From positions 1-54,717 of the IMG/VR virus record IMGVR_UViG_3300025674_000053: 54,717 bases of DNA. One strand, written 5' to 3'. Each line of letters opens with the position of its first letter. The stretch's first letter is position 1. Below are positions 1 through 5,448 of this stretch, in pieces. The DNA is from a virus. The notes beneath the pieces are model-generated. The model had not been told where the DNA came from, searched no databases, and saw nothing but the letters and a program-made list of their open reading frames with translations. Position numbers and translations under genes: made by a program.

Positions 1-1
1 A

Positions 2-598
2 AAAATACTTGGAGGTGAACCAACAACTCACCCACAGTTCCCCGAAATCGTTGACTTTTTGCTCGATTCAGGGGTAGCAAAAGAGGTTTGGTTAAATACA
101 AATGCTCTGAATATGACTGAAAAAGTAGTAAGTGCATGTTCTAAATTAGATAAAATTTTAATAAGTATATATCCTATGGTAGATACGAATACAAATCAAG
201 TGGCAGAGTACAAAAATAGTGGACTTACTAGACAGTTCAAGAAAGTTCACATAGCAGTAATGACAAGTTTCGAGAAGTTTGGTGTGCCACAACCACATCT
301 ACAGTACACACCTGAAGGAAACTGGAAAAGGTGTTGGCAGAAAGAATTTTGTAGAACAATAGAAGGAGAAACAATGTATCAATGTGCTATTTCTTTTGGT
401 AGAAAAGCAGAAGGAATACACATAGCAGATTGGGGTACTAAATTAGACAGACCTCTAAAGATGTGTGATACTTGTTATTTTCCTCCAGCAGAAGAACAAT
501 GGAGTAGTTTGAAACCTAAGAAGGATTACAGAAACCTTCACAAAGGTATCAAATTATGGAGAGAGTATAAAAACAAAATAAATATAAAGGAGATTTAA
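2..598 (+). CDS. Radical SAM family protein, C-terminal part (5' truncated by window)
   Basis: The reading frame is open from the window edge, so the gene begins upstream; the TTG at 59 is not a credible start. The first visible residues contain LGGEPTTHPQFPEIVDFLL, the GGEP motif that follows the [4Fe-4S] cluster segment in radical SAM enzymes and contacts the SAM amino group. The CxxxCxxC motif itself would lie upstream and is not visible. The C-terminal half has clustered cysteines (CWQKEFC, then MYQC, then MCDTCYFPP), resembling an auxiliary SPASM/twitch-type cluster region. The substrate cannot be told; such enzymes act on peptides, sugars or nucleotides. It heads a plus-strand run ending at the terminator near 2161. 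The family call is fairly safe, the role unknown. Confidence 0.72.
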   Translation, partial: KILGGEPTTHPQFPEIVDFLLDSGVAKEVWLNTNALNMTEKVVSACSKLDKILISIYPMVDTNTNQVAEYKNSGLTRQFKKVHIAVMTSFEKFGVPQPHLQYTPEGNWKRCWQKEFCRTIEGETMYQCAISFGRKAEGIHIADWGTKLDRPLKMCDTCYFPPAEEQWSSLKPKKDYRNLHKGIKLWREYKNKINIKEI

Positions 599-599
599 C

Positions 600-1238
600 A
601 TGGCAAATCATGTATATTTTAACATCGAAGTCACTGGTGTTGATGAAAGCGAATGGGAACAGACAGTTTTGTCTGAGAAAGTGACAAGAAAGAACTACGA
701 TGATGAGGACTACACAGTGTTAGAACCTCTAGAGTTAGAGAAACAACCTTTCATGCAAGGGTGTAAACCTGAGTTTGATGAAGATGACTACCTAAAAGAC
801 TCATACAACTGGTACTGCAATAATGTAGGTGCTAAGTGGTGTCATATTGAAAGTTGGGAATACAGTTATATTACAGGTTATTCAGCATGGTGTCAACCTA
901 CAGCAATGGTAGAGAACTTACTAGAGTACCTAAGTATGACTTATGACAAAGAGTTCAGTGCTAAAATGACATTTGAAGATGAGTTCAGAAACTTCATAGG
1001 AGTAGAATGGTATGACTCATACAAAGTAGGAGATGAGTGGGCAGTAGGTATGGATGAAAGCATTATAGATGGTGGAGACATAAACCTAAAAATAGAAGAA
1101 AACTACAAACTAGATATATCTGACGATGACTTTGATTGGTGGGGAGAATATAAAGACATCAATGGAGAAATGACAAACCCATCAGAGTATGCAGACGACC
1201 TAGTTTATGCTTTCTTTGATGATGGAGTGTGGAGATGA
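600..1238 (+). CDS. Acidic protein resembling Api92/YubB ferredoxin-like domain family
   Basis: A 212-aa, strongly acidic and aromatic protein with a clear ribosome binding site (AAGGAG ending about 8 nt before the ATG). The block NWYCNNVGAKWCHIESWEY, then ITGYSAWCQPTAMVENLLEYLS, then EDEFRNFIGVEWYD, recalls the plasmid/phage Api92-like family (DUF1281, YubB ferredoxin-like fold), where Trp-rich segments and a TAWxxP-like stretch are typical. That assignment rests on pattern memory only. The function of that family is unknown; charge and composition would suit a DNA-mimic or host-takeover protein, but that is speculation. The gene follows the radical SAM gene by 1 nt and overlaps the next gene by ATGA. 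Confidence 0.6.
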   Translation: MANHVYFNIEVTGVDESEWEQTVLSEKVTRKNYDDEDYTVLEPLELEKQPFMQGCKPEFDEDDYLKDSYNWYCNNVGAKWCHIESWEYSYITGYSAWCQPTAMVENLLEYLSMTYDKEFSAKMTFEDEFRNFIGVEWYDSYKVGDEWAVGMDESIIDGGDINLKIEENYKLDISDDDFDWWGEYKDINGEMTNPSEYADDLVYAFFDDGVWR

Positions 1239-1480
1239 GTCAATACACAGATATAGTAGAAAAACGAAGACTCTACCTAAAAGCAGAGGAGTGGGGTAAT
1301 AAAGTATCTCAGATATACTCTACGAAAGGTGGTATGGGTGATTTAGGATATGGCATGGGTATGTTTGTTTACTACAACAATGGTGCAGTACATAAACTAA
1401 AAGGTGACAGAATTGAAATAGTGCAAGTTCCGAACAGTATAGAGGAGGTCATAGATGACTACCAAAGACAAGGAATCTGA
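1235..1480 (+). CDS. Small hypothetical protein
   Basis: An 81-aa protein. A GTG six bases upstream would also open the frame, but the ATG at 1235 forms an ATGA overlap with the preceding stop and has GGAG 7 nt upstream, so it is preferred. The sequence has a Gly/Met-rich middle (GGMGDLGYGMGMFVYYNNG) and an acidic C-terminal helix. No family is recognised. It is followed by another small gene whose start lies inside its 3' end, a sign of translational coupling. Confidence 0.65.
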   Translation: MSQYTDIVEKRRLYLKAEEWGNKVSQIYSTKGGMGDLGYGMGMFVYYNNGAVHKLKGDRIEIVQVPNSIEEVIDDYQRQGI

Positions 1481-1610
1481 ATTTTATTCACTAGAACTAA
1501 AGTACGGAAAAGAAGAAGCAATTCGCATCGCTGCAGAAGAGTGGGGTGAATCAGTAAACATAGTAAAGCAAAGAGTCAAAGACTGGGAGGACATAACAAA
1601 GTGGCTATAA
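1455..1610 (+). CDS. Small hypothetical protein (51 aa), missed by length cut-offs
   Basis: An ATG preceded by a strong GAGGAGG sequence 6 nt upstream opens a 51-residue frame that overlaps the previous gene by 26 nt and the next by 10 nt. The protein is highly charged and probably all helical (MTTKDKESEFYSLELKYGKE start, IRIAAEEWGESVNIVKQRV core). The core pattern 'AAEEWGESVNIVKQRV' resembles the recognition-helix part of the small HTH proteins found elsewhere in this window, so it may be a minimal member of that group. No function can be assigned. Confidence 0.6.
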   Translation: MTTKDKESEFYSLELKYGKEEAIRIAAEEWGESVNIVKQRVKDWEDITKWL

Positions 1611-1909
1611 ATTATACAGAAAAACAAGTAAAACATATGATAGAAGCATATACATTTGAACCAACTAGAGAAACTGTGGAAAAATTAGCAGAAGAATATA
1701 ACAAGAGTGTAAAATCTATTATAGGTAAACTAAGTAGAGAAGGAGTATATAAGAAAACCGAGTATACTACCAAAACTGGAGAGAAACCAGTAACAAAATT
1801 AGAGTTAGTGCAAGAACTAGCAGAAAGATTAGATATTAACCCCAACGCCCTAGCGGGTTTAGAAAAAGCACCCAAGGTAGCGTTAAAAAAGATATTGGAG
1901 GCAATATGA
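1601..1909 (+). CDS. Small HTH-type DNA-binding protein
   Basis: A 102-aa protein beginning at a GTG preceded by GGGAGG about 12 nt upstream. The N-terminal 50 residues carry the pattern YTEKQVKHMIEAY...TRETVEKLAEEYNKS then VKSIIGKLSREGVYKK, a helix-turn-helix in which the 'S-x-x-S-I-x-x-K-L-x-R-x-G-V-Y' segment would be the recognition helix. The same signature recurs in the proteins at 13581-14051 and 20020-20736 and in the minus-strand protein at 2834-3010, so these look like paralogues. The C-terminal half is charged with a predicted helical tail. A role in transcription or replication control is inferred only from the fold. It overlaps the next gene by ATGA. Confidence 0.65.
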   Translation: MAINYTEKQVKHMIEAYTFEPTRETVEKLAEEYNKSVKSIIGKLSREGVYKKTEYTTKTGEKPVTKLELVQELAERLDINPNALAGLEKAPKVALKKILEAI

Positions 1910-2127
1910 GAGTATGTAAACTAGTGAAAGCTGGTGAAAATGTAAAATTAATTGACAAGCATGGACTATATGCAGAAGTGATGGGTCTTATCGAAAGCCC
2001 CAGCGGGTACAAAGCAAGACTTAAATTTGCTGATGGTCATAGAGAAACCCTAAGCGTACAAAGAGTGCGTATGCTACAGTCTGAAGTACCTAAGAGTAGA
2101 AATGGAGGATTCTGGGATAACCACTAG
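1906..2127 (+). CDS. Small hypothetical protein
   Basis: A 73-aa basic protein starting in an ATGA overlap with the preceding HTH gene; GGAGG lies about 7 nt before its ATG. The sequence is beta-rich in appearance (GENVKLIDKHGLYAEVMGLI, YKARLKFADGHRETLSV), which would suit a small SH3-like or KOW-like barrel, but no family is identified. It is the last gene before the terminator at 2161-2184. Confidence 0.65.
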   Translation: MRVCKLVKAGENVKLIDKHGLYAEVMGLIESPSGYKARLKFADGHRETLSVQRVRMLQSEVPKSRNGGFWDNH

Positions 2128-2160
2128 GGTACACGGGAAATTAGATTAAATTGAGGAAGA

Positions 2161-2184
2161 ACCCACTTAATTGTGGGTTTTTTA
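2161..2184 (+). terminator. Intrinsic terminator closing the left operon
   Basis: The stem ACCCAC / GTGGGT encloses a 6-nt loop (TTAATT) and runs straight into six T residues. This is a textbook Rho-independent terminator on the plus strand, 33 nt past the last gene of the left operon. Confidence 0.9.
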
Positions 2185-2619
2185 TTGCTTAGAGAAAATT
2201 TTGAATTGGTGCAAGTTTCTTAGAATTAAGACGTGATTGTAGTAATTAGTGGTTAAAGTGGGTGTTTATAAAGTCGTTGATGTTGACTTTAGCGATACTT
2301 GGTTGTATCTTGTTGATATGTTTATACAATTAACACTCTGTCATTGTCCCAGATTAGATGCTCAGCTGTCACTCTCGCTTCGCTTCGTTCCAGCTTCTCA
2401 GCATCAGTTAGGACTAACGAGTGTAATCGGTAGTTCGTATTGACTATATAATCAAATTATGATATTATTATATCACAACTTTTATCATAATGCAAGAAGT
2501 GTTTTTCCTAGGGGTATGAAATTGTGTTTTATTTTAAGTTGAGAATCCAAGAAAATATTTTGACTTTTTAGTGAGGATTGTAGAATTTAGTTTAATTGTT
2601 CTTGTGATTTTCGTAGGGG
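2185..2619. other. Gene-poor AT-rich stretch
   Basis: About 430 bases with no credible gene. It contains an imperfect inverted repeat at about 2358-2405 (GATGCT near the left end, AGCATC near the right end, with AGCTG/CAGCT inside), a perfect 6-bp-stem AT palindrome TGATAT-TATT-ATATCA at 2460-2475, and a possible plus-strand promoter at 2440-2468. Several short T-rich runs follow. It could hold a small RNA, an operator region or an origin-like element. None of these is demonstrated. Confidence 0.4.
2440..2468 (+). promoter_or_regulatory. Possible sigma-70-like promoter
   Basis: TTGACT and TATTAT are separated by 17 bp, the spacing used by every other promoter in the window. The upstream AAAATAGTTC extension is mostly absent (TAGTTCGTA precedes it), and no open frame follows. 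If active it would produce an RNA antisense to the bS21 region. Weak call. Confidence 0.3.
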
Positions 2620-2847
2620 TCAGATTTTCTTTGCGATACGCAATCTTCTTTCGAGTTGAAATGCTTTTCGTTTCTCTAATTCTCGTGTTCTTTTCCTATA
2701 ATTGTTCATTTCATTTCGCTTTTGATTGGGTTTGATGTAATATTTTCTGTTTCTGCACTCCTCTTTTATTCCAGCATTGTCGCATTTCTTCCGAAAGATA
2801 CGCAGTGCTTTTTCGAAACTCATATTCTTAGAATCAACTCTTGGCAT
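2620..2847 (-). CDS. rpsU: Ribosomal protein bS21, phage-encoded
   Basis: A 75-aa, very basic protein starting at an ATG with a near-perfect AGGAGGT site 6 nt upstream; longer in-frame extensions upstream lack such a site. The sequence SFEKALRIFRKKCDNAGI, then CRNRKYYIKPNQKRNE and a long Arg/Lys-rich helical tail, matches bS21 (family pattern: ALRxFKR, then GI...RRREFYEKP..KRK). bS21 is a small-subunit protein near the anti-Shine-Dalgarno end of 16S rRNA and helps initiation. Phage-borne bS21 genes are known from aquatic phages and are thought to join host ribosomes. The start lies inside the upstream HTH gene (14-nt overlap), so both share the promoter at 3017-3055. Confidence 0.9.
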   Translation of the reverse strand: MPRVDSKNMSFEKALRIFRKKCDNAGIKEECRNRKYYIKPNQKRNEMNNYRKRTRELEKRKAFQLERRLRIAKKI

Positions 2848-3010
2848 CAGACCTCCTGTGAAAAGTCCATCCACGTTTCCGTAGATAGTATACTAATGAG
2901 GTGACAGATGACGCACTCCTGTCCAGTGTACGTGCGATATCTTCTGTTGGCTTTACATTGTAATGCCGTTTGATGTATTCTTTTTCTGCCATAGTCCATG
3001 TTTTTTTCAT
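2834..3010 (-). CDS. Small HTH DNA-binding protein upstream of bS21
   Basis: A 58-aa protein starting MKKTWTMAEKEYIKRHY. The frame is open further upstream through a TTG, but that codon lies within the promoter, so the ATG at 3010 is the start. It sits exactly 7 nt past the -10 box and no ribosome binding site precedes it: a leaderless gene. The core KPTEDIARTLDRSASSVTSLVYYLRKRGW is a homeodomain/SANT-like HTH of the type found in the other small HTH proteins here. As the first gene of a two-gene operon with bS21 it may be an autoregulator, which is inference. Confidence 0.7.
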   Translation of the reverse strand: MKKTWTMAEKEYIKRHYNVKPTEDIARTLDRSASSVTSLVYYLRKRGWTFHRRSDAKS

Positions 3011-3016
3011 ATCTAT

Positions 3017-3055
3017 ATTATACAAAAATTTTTGATTGCTGTCAAGAACTATTTT
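3017..3055 (-). promoter_or_regulatory. Promoter, minus strand, for HTH-bS21 (leaderless start)
   Basis: On the minus strand: AAAATAGTTC extension, TTGACA (3045-3040), 17-bp spacer, TATAAT (3022-3017). The ATG of the HTH gene begins 7 nt beyond the -10 box, where transcription would normally start. Confidence 0.88.
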
Positions 3056-3066
3056 TAGGTATGTTC

Positions 3067-3105
3067 TAGATTATTCTTGACTTATGGTGGGAAAGTTGCT
3101 ATAAT
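3067..3105 (+). promoter_or_regulatory. Promoter, plus strand, for the 48-aa gene (leaderless start)
   Basis: TTGACT at 3077-3082, 17-bp spacer, TATAAT at 3100-3105. The upstream extension is degenerate (ends TATTC). The ATG at 3112 is exactly 7 nt past the -10 box. It diverges from the minus-strand promoter at 3017-3055; the two -35 boxes are about 31 bp apart. Confidence 0.82.
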
Positions 3106-3111
3106 ATATCT

Positions 3112-3258
3112 ATGAATGAAAATGATATATACTATTTATTTTTTCTAGCGATGTGTGTACATCTTGCCTATTCGCTGGGAAAACAACTCGGAATAAGAAC
3201 CACGATAGACTATTTGGAACACAAAGGACTCATAGAGTTTGATGACTCTGAAAAATAG
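3112..3258 (+). CDS. Small, possibly membrane-anchored protein (48 aa), leaderless
   Basis: The ATG coincides with the predicted transcription start of the promoter at 3077-3105. The 48-residue product has an N-terminal hydrophobic stretch (IYYLFFLAMCVHLAYSLG) that could be one membrane helix, followed by a short soluble tail ending LEHKGLIEFDDSEK. I recall similar short proteins of pattern 'G-x-x-x-G-x-x-x-T-x-x-Y-L-E-x-x-G-x-I-E-F' in other phages, without known function. The stop TAG is the TAG of the next promoter's AAAATAGTTC element. Confidence 0.65.
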   Translation: MNENDIYYLFFLAMCVHLAYSLGKQLGIRTTIDYLEHKGLIEFDDSEK

Positions 3259-3290
3259 TTCTTGACATCAAGGTTAAATTTTGATATAAT
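3252..3290 (+). promoter_or_regulatory. Promoter for the Hsp20 / lysis operon
   Basis: AAAATAGTTC extension, TTGACA at 3262-3267, 17-bp spacer, TATAAT at 3285-3290. The predicted start is near 3297, giving a leader of about 75 nt that begins directly with a stem-loop. Confidence 0.9.
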
Positions 3291-3296
3291 TATTTT

Positions 3297-3349
3297 GTAA
3301 GTGATAAGTTTCACTTGCGTATTGGTGCATCTACCGTTTTTGGAGATGC
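3297..3349 (+). promoter_or_regulatory. Structured 5' leader of the Hsp20 gene (two tandem hairpins)
   Basis: The first stem pairs GTAAGTGA (3297-3304) with TCACTTGC (3311-3318) around a 6-nt loop, including one G-U pair, and begins at the predicted +1. The second pairs GCATCT (3327-3332) with AGATGC (3344-3349), with CC/GG closing a T-rich loop after a single unpaired A. The AAGGA site before the ATG at 3372 stays outside both stems. This could be a stabilising 5' hairpin or a thermosensor-like leader; neither is shown. Confidence 0.55.
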
Positions 3350-3371
3350 GAGTATTTACTGAAAAGGAATT

Positions 3372-3764
3372 ATGGAGAAAAATATGAGTATAGATTTAAG
3401 TAAATTTTGGCTTGGATTGGATATGCCTACACTACCGAGTTACACGGAGAGTGGATATCCGAGATATAACCTAATCGAAAGGCAAGGCGACTATCGTATA
3501 GAAGTTGCAGTACCAGGTTGGAAAAAAGATGAGTTGGAGATAGTCTTTGATAACAAAGAACTCCACATCAAGGGTAAAAAAGAACAGAAACTGGGAGCTG
3601 ACGAACAATTTGTTCATCAGGGGCTAAGTCTGAAATCTTTTGAACGAAGATTTATTCTAAACGCTGACCTACAAGTAGATGAAGTAAGTCTACAAGACGG
3701 ATTACTGACAATCCAACTAACACGAACTCCAGATTCCAAGAGAAAAATCTTGGAGATTAATTAA
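3372..3764 (+). CDS. Small heat shock protein, Hsp20/alpha-crystallin family
   Basis: A 130-aa protein with an alpha-crystallin domain spanning about residues 38-125. Visible family features are the strand YRIEVAVPGWKKDELEIVF, the ELHIKGKKE segment, the LSLKSFERRFILNADL block and the closing GLLTIQLTR strand. An internal ATG four codons later is an alternative start. Hsp20 proteins are ATP-independent holdases; phages of cyanobacteria and marine bacteria often carry one, proposed to protect or scaffold virion or host proteins. This gene leads the operon that contains lysis genes and has its own promoter and structured leader. Confidence 0.9.
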   Translation: MEKNMSIDLSKFWLGLDMPTLPSYTESGYPRYNLIERQGDYRIEVAVPGWKKDELEIVFDNKELHIKGKKEQKLGADEQFVHQGLSLKSFERRFILNADLQVDEVSLQDGLLTIQLTRTPDSKRKILEIN

Positions 3765-3892
3765 TGAAAGCATTAGCAAAAGTTCGTGATAGTATATGTG
3801 AGAACGGAGAGTTCTGCAACATGGTTGCAAATACAACTCTCGTATGTGCCTTTGGTGGCATCATGCTGAATAGCATTGTCGTTCTTTCATAA
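3764..3892 (+). CDS. Small putative membrane peptide (42 aa)
   Basis: The ATG overlaps the stop of the Hsp20 gene by one base (TAATG) and has GGAG about 8 nt upstream. The C-terminal half, MVANTTLVCAFGGIMLNSIVVLS, is a good single transmembrane helix, and the N-terminus is short and charged. It lies just before the endolysin gene, so a holin or pinholin-like role is possible from position alone. No family is recognised and the gene is too short for certainty. Confidence 0.5.
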   Translation: MKALAKVRDSICENGEFCNMVANTTLVCAFGGIMLNSIVVLS

Positions 3893-3909
3893 ACTGTCAG
3901 AATGTATTC

Positions 3910-3930
3910 GGGGACTCATTGCGAGTCCCC
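3910..3930 (+). promoter_or_regulatory. Stem-loop upstream of the endolysin gene
   Basis: A perfect 7-bp stem, GGGGACT / AGTCCCC, encloses a 7-nt loop. It lacks a T tract, so it is not a standard terminator. It ends 10 nt before AAGGAG, the ribosome binding site of the endolysin, and may be an mRNA processing or expression-tuning element. Confidence 0.5.
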
Positions 3931-3947
3931 AACCTATAAGGAGAAGT

Positions 3948-4391
3948 ATGAAAATTTCAATAGAAGGATTAAGTTTAATTAAGAAGTTCGAAGGACTAGA
4001 ACTAGAGGCATACAAGTGTGCAGCTGGTGTGTGGACTATCGGATATGGACATATCAAAGATGTCAAAGAAGGAGACAAAATATCAAAGGCTGAAGCAGAT
4101 GAGATGCTAGTACATGAGATTGAGGAGTACGAAAACTACGTGAACACAGCAGTAAACGTTCCACTATCTCAGAATCAATTCGATGCAATTGTGTCTTGGG
4201 TGTTCAATCTCGGTAATGGTAATCTTCGCGCTTCAACTATGTTGAAAGTCATCAACTCTGGCGACCATGCTGGAGTCCCCGCTCAAATCAAAAGGTGGAA
4301 CAAAGCAGGGGGTAAGGTCTTAGAAGGACTTATCCGAAGAAGAGAAGCAGAAGCTTTGTTATACGAAGGCAAAGATTGGACTCATGTCTGA
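3948..4391 (+). CDS. Endolysin, GH24 lysozyme (T4/P22 type)
   Basis: A 147-aa muramidase. The frame is open upstream to 3876, but the ATG at 3948 has AAGGAG 6 nt before it, and MKISIEGLSLIKKFEG is a typical GH24 N-terminus. Catalytic positions follow T4 lysozyme spacing: Glu15 (KKFEG), residue 24, and Thr30 (WTIGYGH). Residue 24 is Cys (AYKCAAGVWT) where T4 has Asp20; I recall this E-C-T arrangement in other phage endolysins. No signal peptide or SAR helix is seen from this start, so release should need a holin. It is followed by the spanin pair. Confidence 0.9.
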   Translation: MKISIEGLSLIKKFEGLELEAYKCAAGVWTIGYGHIKDVKEGDKISKAEADEMLVHEIEEYENYVNTAVNVPLSQNQFDAIVSWVFNLGNGNLRASTMLKVINSGDHAGVPAQIKRWNKAGGKVLEGLIRRREAEALLYEGKDWTHV

Positions 4392-4623
4392 GTTTAGAGA
4401 AAAATTAAAAGACTGGTGGAACTGGTTTAAGTCCCTGTTCATTACATATTATAAACTACAAGTTAGTTATAATCATACATGGGGAGACGCAGACGACCAA
4501 ACCTTTGTAGTCAAAAAATTCCACAAGAAACAAGAAAAGTTCCTCTCATTCACCACACAAGATGGAGAACTAGTAGAAATACGAGGTGCAGAAGGACTTA
4601 ACTACAGGATAACAGAACTATGA
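4384..4623 (+). CDS. Hypothetical protein within the lysis cassette
   Basis: A 79-aa protein overlapping the endolysin by 8 nt and the i-spanin by 4 nt (ATGA). The N-terminus (KLKDWWNWFKSLFITYYKLQ) is amphipathic and aromatic, consistent with membrane-surface attachment but not a clear transmembrane helix. The rest looks like a small beta-rich domain (TFVVKKFHKK, KFLSFTTQDGELVEIRGAEG). The position between endolysin and spanins suggests a lysis or lysis-timing role. Family not recognised. Confidence 0.6.
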   Translation: MSEFREKLKDWWNWFKSLFITYYKLQVSYNHTWGDADDQTFVVKKFHKKQEKFLSFTTQDGELVEIRGAEGLNYRITEL

Positions 4624-5006
4624 ACCAATTAACTATAGGTGGTTTAGTTGTACTAGGAGGTCTTTGTTACTTTTTATACAACCAAAACGAAACCTTAAAG
4701 GAAAACAACATAAAGTTAGAAAACGCAGTGCAAGCCCAGCAAGAGGCAATGGACACACTGAGAGAGTCTTACGAAAAACAAGGTAAGTCTCTAATGAATA
4801 TGTCTAGAAGAAACTCAGAAATAGAAGCTGAGAAAGCAGAGTATCTTGCAATATTTAGCAGACACAATTTAGATATGTTAGCATTGAAAAAGCCTGGACT
4901 CATGTCAAACAGGTTCAACAATGGTAGTGAAAAAGTGATGGAGGGAATGGAAGATGATACAGAAAAGTTATACGAGCTTACTGTGCCTAGCACTGACGAT
5001 AAGTAG
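4620..5006 (+). CDS. Rz: i-spanin (Rz-like inner-membrane lysis protein)
   Basis: A 128-aa protein with one N-terminal transmembrane segment (LTIGGLVVLGGLCYFLY, about residues 4-20) followed by a long charged coiled-coil region to about residue 90 (ETLKENNIKLENAVQAQQEA onwards). This is the Rz layout: type II inner-membrane protein with a periplasmic coiled coil. The downstream lipoprotein gene starts inside it in the +1 frame, the classic Rz/Rz1 overlap. With the o-spanin it would fuse inner and outer membranes in the last step of lysis, which implies a Gram-negative host. Confidence 0.8.
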   Translation: MNQLTIGGLVVLGGLCYFLYNQNETLKENNIKLENAVQAQQEAMDTLRESYEKQGKSLMNMSRRNSEIEAEKAEYLAIFSRHNLDMLALKKPGLMSNRFNNGSEKVMEGMEDDTEKLYELTVPSTDDK

Positions 5007-5448
5007 TTGTAGTTTACTTCCTACTAAGAAAGTAGAGATAGTATCTAAACCACTAGAAATCGATATAATGCAACCAGACTTACCCAGACCACTAGAACTT
5101 ACCGCACCTAAATGGTGGGTAGTATCAGAAGCAAGGATAGCAAATCCTTGTATCAAAAGATTACAAGACGATGGCAGTATGAAAAGACCAAAGAGCTGCA
5201 TCAAAGAAGATACCGAAAATCCAGATTGGCCAGAGGGTTACACCTACTTAGACCAGTTCTTAGATGAAATGAAAGAGCAGAACAATGGAGAAATATTGTT
5301 CGTAGGAACAACAATCGGAGATTACAAAGTTATGTCAGAAGATATGCAAGAACTTAAAAGGTATATCAATCAACTAGGAGAAGTAGTAATATATTATAGA
5401 GAAGTAACTGCTCCTAAAGCTCCAAGCGAGACAAAAAATGAGAAATGA
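4954..5448 (+). CDS. Rz1: o-spanin (Rz1-like outer-membrane lipoprotein)
   Basis: A 164-aa protein starting inside the i-spanin gene in another frame (53-nt overlap). The N-terminus MIQKSYTSLLCLALTISSC is a lipoprotein signal peptide with lipobox I-S-S-C and lipidated Cys19. A Pro-containing linker follows (IMQPDLPRPLELTAPKWW), as in o-spanins. It is longer than lambda Rz1 and carries an extra domain of about 100 residues with two cysteines, so it may be a spanin fused to another periplasmic domain. Gene order and lipobox make the call good. Confidence 0.77.
   Translation: MIQKSYTSLLCLALTISSCSLLPTKKVEIVSKPLEIDIMQPDLPRPLELTAPKWWVVSEARIANPCIKRLQDDGSMKRPKSCIKEDTENPDWPEGYTYLDQFLDEMKEQNNGEILFVGTTIGDYKVMSEDMQELKRYINQLGEVVIYYREVTAPKAPSETKNEK

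Noticed and set aside
2249-2443. 64-aa plus-strand frame in the gene-poor stretch
   Set aside because: GTG-type start without a ribosome binding site, composition unlike neighbouring proteins, and it covers an inverted repeat and part of a possible promoter.
3910-3930. Hairpin before the endolysin as a terminator
   Set aside because: No T tract follows; the sequence continues AACCTATAAGGAG into the ribosome binding site. Listed as a stem-loop only.
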